DNA of 64,000 nt, from positions 4,620,501 through 4,684,500 of the forward strand of contig NZ_CP120849.1 in the NCBI RefSeq assembly GCF_029581355.1, read 5' to 3'. Below, piece by piece: positions 14,375 through 21,678 of this stretch; position 1 is the stretch's first letter, and the number at the start of each line of letters is the position of its first letter. A program made the position numbers and the translations under genes. Under the pieces are notes generated by a model. It saw nothing but the letters and a program-made list of their open reading frames with translations, was not told the DNA's origin and searched no databases. The stretch is from Parabacteroides chongii (lineage in GTDB: Bacteria; Bacteroidota; Bacteroidia; Bacteroidales; Tannerellaceae).

Positions 14375-16774
14375 ATGAAACAAAACAAAGAACAACAATT
14401 CTCCTGGTACGGCAGTCTTTACAAGACCAGGGAAGAAAAGAGAGTGACACTCAGCTGGCTCGATGCATTTATTAAAGGCAACTCTCTTCAGTTTATTACT
14501 AAAGAGATCCGGCGGCTAAGTGCCGAAGGTCGTCACCAGGAAGCCAAACGAACGAAACTGCAACTGCCCGCCATTGCCGTATCGGCACTCTTTCCCAACG
14601 AAAGACTGACGGAACAGGCTGGTGAGCATACCGGCTACGTGCTGGTGGACGTTGACGGCATGAAGACACCGGTTGCCGAATACATGGAGCAAAGCAAAGG
14701 CTTCCCCTGGCTGGCACTGGCTTATGTCAGTGCACGGGGAGCAGGCGTACATCTGATCTTCCGGGTGGAAACGGATACCGTGCATCATGCGGAGACCTGC
14801 CTGGCATTGTATGATATTGTTGAAACGACGCTGGGAGAAGCGGTAGACAGGGGATGCACCGACATCACGCGGACGAGCTTGATTTGCCACGATGCGGGGT
14901 GCTACTACAATCCGGAGGCAACGATATTCAAGATCAATGCCGTTGACACACCCTCTGCCCTCTCTCCTGAGGGGAAAAGTTACTCCACACGCCAGGAAGG
15001 TAACTCCGGACAGTGTAGGGAAAAGACGGAGACAAAGACAAATACGGAGCCGTTGACAGAGACGGAGCGACTGGACCTCTATCTGGACCAGGCGGACCGC
15101 GGAAACTGTTGGGTGAAAGGACAGCGCCATGCGCAGCTGGTCAGCCTGGCTTTTTGTCTGAACCGTGCAGGCTTCGGACAGCAGGCAGTCGAAAACGAAT
15201 GCGTACGCCGTTATGCCGAACCCGATTTCGATGCGAAGGAAATCTGCAAAACAATCGCATCGGCATACGGCAAGGCACAGGCGGAGCATGGGGCAAACAG
15301 ACGCGAAAACAAGGTGACCGGCGGCAAAAAGCTCGCCACTCTCGCCACTTTCGCCACTAAAGATACTGAAAAATACCCTCCTGTCGAAGAAGAAGAGGAT
15401 ATCGTTGTCAATCAAAACGTTACACCCACTCTACCCTATGTCGACAAGGACCTTTTCAATGCCGCTCCGGCCCTTTTGAGGGACATGATTCGTCCCGGTC
15501 TCGAAGGACGCCAGCGCGACATGGCGACGGTCTCCGCACTGACCATGCTATCCACTGTCATGCCTCACGTAAGAGGCAGCTATCATGACGGCACAATTGC
15601 ACCCACGCTCTACCTCTACATCGTCGCACGTGCCGGCTCCGGCAAGGGAGTAATCAACGGGATGTACCAGCTACTCCGTCCCTGGCATTACTACGTACGC
15701 TCGAAATCGGCTTCGTATGTCAAGAAAAACAGGGAAGAGATAGAAGCGTACGAAGATGCCGTGGCACGAAGCAAGAAAAACGGAAAGCCGGTCATGATCA
15801 CCCGACCGGAGGAAATTCTTCAGATGGAACTGAAAATTGCCGGCACCATCACCCAGGCGAAGCTCGTACAGCAGCTGAAAGCCAACGAACATTATCCCGC
15901 ACTGATGCAGGAGTCGGAAATAGGTGTCCTGATCGAAGCCATCAACAACGATCATGGCAAATACACCTACCTGCTCAACCAAATTGCCCATCAGGAAATG
16001 ATCGACCGTTCATCCATATCGGGCGGGACAGTGAGCTGCGACCGTCCGCTTATGGGACTGCTCACCAGCGGTACTTTCGGACAGTTTGCCCGTTTCATCC
16101 CGTCCGCCGACGACGGGCTCTTCAGCCGTTTCCTGGCTTACACCTTCAACGAGGCTCCCAAATGGAAACTGCTCACCAGCGAAGATGACAGCCTGAATGC
16201 AGACCGTTATTATGCAGAGGTTGGTGCCGCCATACTCGAAGCCGGTATCTTCCTCGACAATAACCCCACCTTCGTCCATTACACCGAAAAACAGCGAAAC
16301 CGCATGAACCACCGTTTCTCCCGCATGTCGGAACAGGCACAGTTGTTCGGCGACGAAGACCGGCTGAGTGTTGTGCACCGTCTGGGACGTTCTCATTTCT
16401 GTATCTGCATGATCCTCGCCGCCCTGCGCAAAGTGGAGCGACAGAGCACCCTCGACGATCAGATCGTTTCAGATGTCGATTTCGACATTGCCATGATGTT
16501 TGTGCTCATGTTCCAGCAACATATACTCACATTGAGTACCATGTTAAAGCATGATTCAGATTTCACGCCCCTCTCCGATCCCAATATTTACGAACGTTTT
16601 TTCAATGACCTGCCCTCTTCTTTCAAAACCTCTCAGGCGAAGACCATCGGCGTGTCCCTGGGAATCCCCGAAAGGACCATCGACAGGCATTTGAAAAGAT
16701 GGATAGTAGAAGGCCTAATCATCAGACTATCAGTCGGTAAATATCAAAAAAAGATTGATAAATATGAGGGGTGA
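14375..16774 (+). CDS. VirE_N (BT4734-like)/DUF3987 primase-helicase-like protein
   Basis: A 799-residue protein. Residues ~40-180 form the BT4734-like VirE_N domain (TGYVLVDVDGMK, ARGAGVHLIFRVE, DRGCTDITRTSLICHDAGCYYNP), an AEP-type primase-like fold with the DVD catalytic motif. Residues ~225-310 hold a helical linker (CVRRYAEPDFDAKEICKTIASAYGKA). From ~360 comes DUF3987, with a P-loop-like VARAGSGKGVINGMYQLL and acidic segments (MQESEIGVLIEAIN). A C-terminal winged-helix segment (IGVSLGIPERTIDRHLKRWIVEGLI) likely binds DNA. It resembles replication proteins of mobile elements. A 36-nt sequence within the linker (15327-15362) is repeated in inverse orientation just past the stop. Confidence 0.87.
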   Translation: MKQNKEQQFSWYGSLYKTREEKRVTLSWLDAFIKGNSLQFITKEIRRLSAEGRHQEAKRTKLQLPAIAVSALFPNERLTEQAGEHTGYVLVDVDGMKTPVAEYMEQSKGFPWLALAYVSARGAGVHLIFRVETDTVHHAETCLALYDIVETTLGEAVDRGCTDITRTSLICHDAGCYYNPEATIFKINAVDTPSALSPEGKSYSTRQEGNSGQCREKTETKTNTEPLTETERLDLYLDQADRGNCWVKGQRHAQLVSLAFCLNRAGFGQQAVENECVRRYAEPDFDAKEICKTIASAYGKAQAEHGANRRENKVTGGKKLATLATFATKDTEKYPPVEEEEDIVVNQNVTPTLPYVDKDLFNAAPALLRDMIRPGLEGRQRDMATVSALTMLSTVMPHVRGSYHDGTIAPTLYLYIVARAGSGKGVINGMYQLLRPWHYYVRSKSASYVKKNREEIEAYEDAVARSKKNGKPVMITRPEEILQMELKIAGTITQAKLVQQLKANEHYPALMQESEIGVLIEAINNDHGKYTYLLNQIAHQEMIDRSSISGGTVSCDRPLMGLLTSGTFGQFARFIPSADDGLFSRFLAYTFNEAPKWKLLTSEDDSLNADRYYAEVGAAILEAGIFLDNNPTFVHYTEKQRNRMNHRFSRMSEQAQLFGDEDRLSVVHRLGRSHFCICMILAALRKVERQSTLDDQIVSDVDFDIAMMFVLMFQQHILTLSTMLKHDSDFTPLSDPNIYERFFNDLPSSFKTSQAKTIGVSLGIPERTIDRHLKRWIVEGLIIRLSVGKYQKKIDKYEG
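15327..15362 (+). repeat. 36-nt inverted repeat, copy inside the VirE_N/DUF3987 gene
   Basis: This in-frame segment encodes K-L-A-T-L-A-T-F-A-T-K and consists of three tandem 9-mers of type (C/T)TCGCCACT. Its perfect reverse complement lies at 16786-16821. The match ends exactly at 36 nt on both sides. Confidence 0.9.
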
Positions 16775-16785
16775 AAATGAAATAA

Positions 16786-16821
16786 CTTTAGTGGCGAAAG
16801 TGGCGAGAGTGGCGAGCTTTT
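16786..16821 (-). repeat. 36-nt inverted repeat, copy 12 bp after the primase-like stop
   Basis: Three tandem AGTGGCGA-type 9-mers, identical over 36 nt to the reverse complement of 15327-15362. RNA or single-stranded DNA from this region could pair over 36 bp, looping out the last 1.4 kb of the gene. Confidence 0.9.
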
Positions 16822-16856
16822 GAAATACAAAACGTGAAAAAAATGTCAGAAACCGG

Positions 16857-16922
16857 AAGTATTCAATACAAAAAGGCTAAGTATTTCGGACAAAAAACGT
16901 AAGTATTTTCAAAATAAACCGC
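16857..16922 (+). repeat. Three 22-bp direct repeats
   Basis: Units starting AAGTATT occur at 16857, 16879 and 16901, exactly 22 bp apart, and share an A-rich right half (consensus AAGTATTnnnnACAAAAA). Two helical turns per unit would put identical faces on one side of the DNA, typical for iterons or operators. Confidence 0.65.
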
Positions 16923-16950
16923 TAGTTTTTTACTAAAAGACATTTCGGAG

Positions 16951-16985
16951 AATGACTAAATTAATCGTTCCTTTAAATTAGTCAC
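16951..16985 (+). repeat. Dyad element with CGTTCC core (copy 1)
   Basis: An imperfect palindrome TGACTA-N20-TAGTCA with the asymmetric core CGTTCC. It has the same length and layout as the element at 17127-17162, but with the core in the opposite orientation. Confidence 0.65.
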
Positions 16986-17126
16986 AAAGTTACGGGTTAT
17001 ATTTTTATATTCAAACTTATCACGAATAAACTTTGATAATCTTACTTTCTCTTGTTTTTCAATAATTTTCAAATCTTATTCGTTCAATTTTTTCCGGAAA
17101 CTTTTATTTTTTTAGACACCTCGGAA

Positions 17127-17162
17127 AATGACTAGAAAAAAGGAACGTTTTTTCTAGTCATT
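17127..17162 (-). repeat. Perfect 15-bp inverted repeat with GGAACG core, abutting the HU-like start codon (copy 2)
   Basis: Arms AATGACTAGAAAAAA at 17127-17141 and their reverse complement at 17148-17162 flank GGAACG. The dyad ends 3 bp before the ATG at 17166. In RNA it would form a strong hairpin enclosing the ribosome landing region; in DNA it is a binding or recombination site candidate. Confidence 0.75.
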
Positions 17163-17165
17163 CTT

Positions 17166-17459
17166 ATGAACAAGCAACAATTAATCAACGAACTGACCCT
17201 TCAGACAGGGTTCACTCGCACTACAGTCCAAAAGGTTTTCGAATCTTTAACCGGTATCATCACCAACGAACTGAAGCAAGGTGGAGAAATCCGCCTGCAG
17301 GGTTTTGCTATCCTTTCAAGATGGTATCAGACCGAACGCCCGGCACGCAACCCCAAGACGGGTGCCCCTCATACCATCCCCGCACGTTTCTCCGTAAAGC
17401 TGAAACCGGGAAAACTACTTCTTGAAGAACTTAATAATACTCAAACTAAAAATAAATGA
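17166..17459 (+). CDS. HU-family DNA-binding protein
   Basis: A 97-residue canonical HU/IHF-like protein. It has the N-terminal helices MNKQQLINELTLQTGFTRTTVQKVFESLTGIITNELKQGGEIRLQGFAILSRW, then RPARNPKTGAPHTIPARFSVKLKPGKLL, with the Arg-Asn-Pro-x-T-G intercalating arm. It differs from the longer cassette-type HU-like proteins and is closer to true HU. The stop overlaps the start of the GLUG protein (ATGA), so both are made from one transcript. The preceding dyad could give autoregulation by DNA binding or by hairpin masking of the ribosome site. Confidence 0.93.
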   Translation: MNKQQLINELTLQTGFTRTTVQKVFESLTGIITNELKQGGEIRLQGFAILSRWYQTERPARNPKTGAPHTIPARFSVKLKPGKLLLEELNNTQTKNK

Positions 17460-20400
17460 TGATGAAAAAGAATTTACATCTTATCTCGTATCGTCTGTTA
17501 ATAACAATAGCGTTTCTATGTTTCTTCTCCAAAGGGATGCGGGCAGATGATACCACACCGGACACATGGGAAAACCTGGCAAGCGAACCTGCGAACTGGA
17601 GTACTTCCCCTTACTCCACCGAAATATCTATATCTTCCGCAGCCGAATTAGCCTGGGTGGCGAAAATGGTAAACAACAATGAAGATACTGGAGATTCCGG
17701 CAAAAAAGGGTTTGAAGGAGTAAAGATAACGCTTACTAAAGAATTGGATCTGACAGGACACAATTGGATACCGATCGGTAAAACAAAAAACTATCCATTT
17801 AAAGGAACTTTTGATGGGAAAAACTCCCTCATTCAAAACATGAATATATCGACCGAGTTTGCAGCCGGATTATTCGGACATGCCAAGAATGCCAAAATAG
17901 AAAACGTTAATCTGGAACAATGTAGTATTGAAAAGAAACACAATACAAATGATGCCGGCAGCTCCGATATTTATGCAGGATGTGTAGTCGGATACAGCCA
18001 ACTCTCAGAAATCAACAATTGTTCTGCCAAAGGATCTTTGACTTATCTGAAGGCACAAGGAGGCTACATGGGAGGTATCACCGGATACAATTTCGGAGGT
18101 AGCATTGATGGTTGCGTTTTTGAAGGTTCATTAAAATCCACAGCAGGCGACTTTCCCAATACATCTTCGACTTTTATCGGAGGTATTGCGGGAAACAACA
18201 AAAGCAACCAAACAGACATTGGTACCATAAAAAACAGCCAAACACATAATACGACCATTGTATCAGAGTATGGACATGCCGGAGGAATAACAACGATAAA
18301 CGAAGGTTATATCAAAGATTGTTCCTCTGAAGGCACAATTACGATTACAACAGCTGCAACCAATTACGGGATCGGAGGAATAGCCAGTTGCACATCTTCA
18401 GGCACAACTACCGAGTATTCAATTGAAGGATGCACCTCCTCTTGCAATATTGAAGTGAAATATAAAATAAGTAGTTCGAACAAGTCTACAGATATTAATA
18501 CCTATTCCAAAGTTGGAGGTATTGTCGGATGGCATGATCTCAAGATCAAACCCATCTTTAAATGCACAAGTTCCGGAACTATTTCAATGGAGTTAATAAC
18601 CGATACCCCTCAGACTGACCTGAACGGAAATAGCTGTTATGCCGGAGGAATAGCCGGATATAGTCAAAGTAATATTATTGATTGTGAATCATCCGCCGAT
18701 ATACAGGCTACAGCCAGTTTTACCAAAACGAGTGTTTATGCCGGAGGAATCGCCGGATATATATCTAAACCCGTAACGAATTGCATTGCTTCAGGTAGTT
18801 TGACTACCAACGGATACTATAATTATAGCGGAGGTATAACAGGATACAGCTTTGCAACTATCACTAATTGTCAAGGTAGTGCCTCCATCACAGCGACTGG
18901 AACAAATTGTTATGTGGGAGGTATTGCCGGTAGAAATTATGAAAATGTAAAGAATTGCTTTTCTACAGCCCATATTACTTCAGAAGGAGGTAGTAATTAT
19001 ACAGGAGGCATTGCCGGGTATAATAACATATCTAGCCCTTATACAGGAAATATTCAAGACTGCTATACAACAGGGAATATTACATCAGCCAATGATGGCC
19101 AAAAACAGATTGGCGGTATCGCTGGATATAATAAGAGTTCAATCCTGAATTGTTATGCAACAGGAAAAATAGAAGCGACAAATTCGAGTACTCAGAGTTA
19201 CGTTGGTGGCATTGCCGGAACAAACTATGCCTCTATAGAAAAATGTGTTGCACTAAATACAGCCGGAATCTCAAACAGTACCGCTAATATTGGTCGCATA
19301 AATGGGTATATTAAGACAGGAACAGCTACTACCTCTAATAATTATGCCCATTCAGAGATTCCCGGAGAATGGGACACTAGTAATACAAACCTGAATGGCA
19401 GCGACTGGGACGAAACAAACTATCCTTTCGCATCATCAGATGCCTGGAGTTTCACAGACAACCAACTGCCTAAACTGAAAAAGATCAACGCAGACGGAAT
19501 ATCTTACAGCGATATGGTTGCCAACCAACCGGACATTCCTCTCATAAATCTACAATACTTCACCATTACAATCAACTCTTTGGTGAATGGGACACTAACA
19601 GTTAGCACTGCAGATGGCACCTCCTATTCATCCGGAAAAAAGGTACAAGGCGGAACCGAACTCACCATCACAGCCACTCCCGAGGATATTTACCAGCTGG
19701 ACAGGATAACGGTAAATGATCAACCTTTCACTTCCGGCACTACATTGATCGTATCGGAAGACATCACAATCTCCGCTACCTTCATAAAACTTCATACCGT
19801 CACTATCGACAATCCGGAGCACGGAACGATCACTGTTGTCGATCAAGCGTCAAAGACAATAAACACCAATGATCAAGTGCCGGAAGGAAGCGTACTTACC
19901 ATTACTGCCACCCCAGAGGATACCTACCAGCTGGACGAACTAACGGTCAATAGCACTTCTTTCGCCTCCGGAACGACATGGACTGTATCGGAAGATATCA
20001 CAATCTCCGCAACCTTCAGTAAAACGTCGAAACCCGACCCGAAACCCGAGCCCGATCCAACACCTGTTCCTCCGATCTACCATACCGTCACCCTCCCTCA
20101 AGTAGAAGGAGCAACCACCGACCCTGTAGCCGGCCAGTACGAAGTAGAAGCCTGGAGCAGTTTCCGTTTCTACCTGACACTCGACAAGGAATACGACCAG
20201 TCCTCTCCCATCGTCACCACCGACCGGGGCGAAACGATCACCCCACGTTCAAGCGACGGTGCATACATTATCAAATATGTACGCCAACCTATCGCGATCA
20301 GTATCGACGGTATCGTCCGCAATCCCGACCCGGTTGCCAACGAAACAATCAGCACAAACGAGACGACTGTCCGTGCAGAAGGCGCTTATCTACATCTCCA

Positions 20401-20557
20401 CACGTCCCATCTCGAAACGGTATTCATCTACACGTTCAACGGGACACTCTTACATAAATACGACAACCTATCGGGAGATAAGTCTCTTTGGTTACCGCAA
20501 GGCAATTATATTGTCATAGCAGGAAATAAGAGTTTCAAGATACAGATACAAAAATAA
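17456..20557 (+). CDS. GLUG-repeat surface/secreted protein with InlB-B-like repeats
   Basis: A 1033-residue protein with an N-terminal signal peptide (LLITIAFLCFFSKGMRA, cut near residue 30). Residues ~60-120 form a lead-in (AELAWVAKMVNNN...LTKELDLTGHNWIPIG). Residues ~140-610 carry about twelve GLUG-type turns (Y-x-G-G-I-A-G-Y), expected to stack as a beta-solenoid. Two ~70-residue beta-repeats follow (TITINSLVNGTLTV... and TVTIDNPEHGTITV..., each ending ITISATF), then a Pro/Asp linker (KPDPKPEPDPTPVPP). A C-terminal beta-domain ends LPQGNYIVIAGNKSFKIQIQK, reminiscent of secretion-sorting domains. Probably an adhesin-like cell-surface protein. Overlapping start with the HU gene implies translational coupling. 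Confidence 0.85.
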   Translation: MMMKKNLHLISYRLLITIAFLCFFSKGMRADDTTPDTWENLASEPANWSTSPYSTEISISSAAELAWVAKMVNNNEDTGDSGKKGFEGVKITLTKELDLTGHNWIPIGKTKNYPFKGTFDGKNSLIQNMNISTEFAAGLFGHAKNAKIENVNLEQCSIEKKHNTNDAGSSDIYAGCVVGYSQLSEINNCSAKGSLTYLKAQGGYMGGITGYNFGGSIDGCVFEGSLKSTAGDFPNTSSTFIGGIAGNNKSNQTDIGTIKNSQTHNTTIVSEYGHAGGITTINEGYIKDCSSEGTITITTAATNYGIGGIASCTSSGTTTEYSIEGCTSSCNIEVKYKISSSNKSTDINTYSKVGGIVGWHDLKIKPIFKCTSSGTISMELITDTPQTDLNGNSCYAGGIAGYSQSNIIDCESSADIQATASFTKTSVYAGGIAGYISKPVTNCIASGSLTTNGYYNYSGGITGYSFATITNCQGSASITATGTNCYVGGIAGRNYENVKNCFSTAHITSEGGSNYTGGIAGYNNISSPYTGNIQDCYTTGNITSANDGQKQIGGIAGYNKSSILNCYATGKIEATNSSTQSYVGGIAGTNYASIEKCVALNTAGISNSTANIGRINGYIKTGTATTSNNYAHSEIPGEWDTSNTNLNGSDWDETNYPFASSDAWSFTDNQLPKLKKINADGISYSDMVANQPDIPLINLQYFTITINSLVNGTLTVSTADGTSYSSGKKVQGGTELTITATPEDIYQLDRITVNDQPFTSGTTLIVSEDITISATFIKLHTVTIDNPEHGTITVVDQASKTINTNDQVPEGSVLTITATPEDTYQLDELTVNSTSFASGTTWTVSEDITISATFSKTSKPDPKPEPDPTPVPPIYHTVTLPQVEGATTDPVAGQYEVEAWSSFRFYLTLDKEYDQSSPIVTTDRGETITPRSSDGAYIIKYVRQPIAISIDGIVRNPDPVANETISTNETTVRAEGAYLHLHTSHLETVFIYTFNGTLLHKYDNLSGDKSLWLPQGNYIVIAGNKSFKIQIQK

Positions 20558-20591
20558 CACGAGGACACCCTAACGAGGCAAGCCTCCATAT

Positions 20592-20608
20592 AGAAAAAGC
20601 CTCAAAAG
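20592..20608 (+). terminator. Left half of the GLUG-gene terminator, split by the IS
   Basis: AGAAAAAGCCTCAAAAG pairs with CTTTTGAGGCTTTTCT at 23325-23340, with one extra A. Removing the IS and one target duplication restores a classic hairpin with a 10-nt loop, 34 bp after the GLUG stop. Confidence 0.85.
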
Positions 20609-20686
20609 AATTATTCGTATAACCATCCGCGATAGCGTATTGTAGCCTGCCTGTAGAAATATTAACCTTGCCATAAAAATAAAATT

Positions 20687-21262
20687 ATGGATAAAGTTAA
20701 ACTCTACAGGCAGGTTTTTTCTGCTTTTAAAGAACTATGTGCTTCAGGAAAGCAACCAGGTTCATTTAGTGATTATTGTCGGGAACATGGGGTGTCTCAA
20801 TGTCAAATGCCAATTGTTCTCAAGGGTGAATTCCAACAGGTACAAACTATTACAGGATATAGAAGACTAACAGGGAAAGGCCTCCTTTACTCTCAAATTT
20901 ACGATGATTTTAAAGAACTGTGTGCTGAAGGAAAACAACCGGGAACATTCCAAAGTTTTTGTGACAAACATGGAGTAACCCGTAAGCAAATACACAATTA
21001 TCTTAACTCCCACAAACTAAAGGTTGTCGGTTTGCCCGGATACTCGGAACCGATAGGGCATAAACGAGAACAATACCAGGAAGTACCTTTTGAAGACATT
21101 ATCTTTGAAGAAGCAGGTTTTCTTCCCTCCACCCTTGACCGTGTTATAACAGTGAAAGTGGATGGACACGTAACTGTCAGTTTTCCCTCTGACACAGATA
21201 TTGATGTTATAGCAAAGTTTGTCGACAGGACAAGAAAGGAGGCAGGTTATGTGGGGGCTTGA
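20687..21262 (+). CDS. tnpA: IS66 accessory protein TnpA
   Basis: The 191-residue product contains two similar helix-turn-helix units (ELCASGKQPGSFSDYCREHGV and ELCAEGKQPGTFQSFCDKHGV, ~70 residues apart). A C-terminal strand-helix, VITVKVDGHVTVSFPSDTDIDVIAKFV, is characteristic of the IS66 Orf1 family. It is intact and longer than typical TnpA because of the duplicated helix-turn-helix, as in other Bacteroidetes IS66 members. It probably binds the terminal repeats. Its stop overlaps the start of tnpB. Confidence 0.85.
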   Translation: MDKVKLYRQVFSAFKELCASGKQPGSFSDYCREHGVSQCQMPIVLKGEFQQVQTITGYRRLTGKGLLYSQIYDDFKELCAEGKQPGTFQSFCDKHGVTRKQIHNYLNSHKLKVVGLPGYSEPIGHKREQYQEVPFEDIIFEEAGFLPSTLDRVITVKVDGHVTVSFPSDTDIDVIAKFVDRTRKEAGYVGA

Positions 21263-21600
21263 ACAGGGTTTGCGATTATGGGTATGCCCATCTCCGGTAT
21301 CAATGCGTTATGGTATACGCGGACTGACACAAAAGGTGTGGTCATGGAAAGGCCATTCACCTGCCTCGGGTGATGTTTATGTGTTCACGTGACCGCAAGA
21401 CCATGAAGGCTTTAAGATGGGATGGCGATGGATTTTTAATGTACACTAAAAGATTGTCGCAAGGGCATTTCAGAGAAGTCGCCAAAAAAGATGATACGAG
21501 TGTTCGCCGGCTTCAGTGGGACGATTTTTATATGTTGATGAGAGGTCTGACGCCTGTAAAGGTTACAGTCGAAAGTCGCTTCAGAATGGCCGTTAAATAG
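21249..21600 (+). pseudogene. tnpB: IS66 TnpB (Orf2), frameshifted
   Basis: The 5' part from the ATG at 21249 reads MWGLEQGLRLWVCPSPVSM and on to GDVYVFT before a TGA at 21390-21392. The family continuation (SRDRKTMKALRWDGDGFLMY...) is in another frame from ~21385 to 21600. A one-base gain or two-base loss near 21385 explains this. TnpB is required for IS66 transposition, so this copy is probably inactive unless the shift is bypassed. Confidence 0.8.
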
Positions 21601-21678
21601 TATTTAATGTATTGACAATCAGCAATAATAACACCTATTAAAGTTGCCTGTATCAGATATTTTTCATATCTTTAGAGT

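Larger units (their letters stand above)
16775..17165. other. 391-bp AT-rich non-coding gap with layered repeats
   Basis: There is no supported gene here. The gap holds the downstream copy of the 36-nt inverted repeat, three 22-bp direct repeats, and two 35-36 bp dyad elements in opposite orientation separated by about 140 bp. One dyad abuts the ATG of the next gene. Minus-strand TAAGTTTG inside the gap fits a -7 element pointing away from the downstream gene. I see no terminator with a clean T-run. Confidence 0.7.

Noticed and set aside
14516..15415. 299-codon minus-strand frame inside the VirE_N/DUF3987 gene
   Set aside because: Shadow of the primase-like coding strand, no domain and no promoter.
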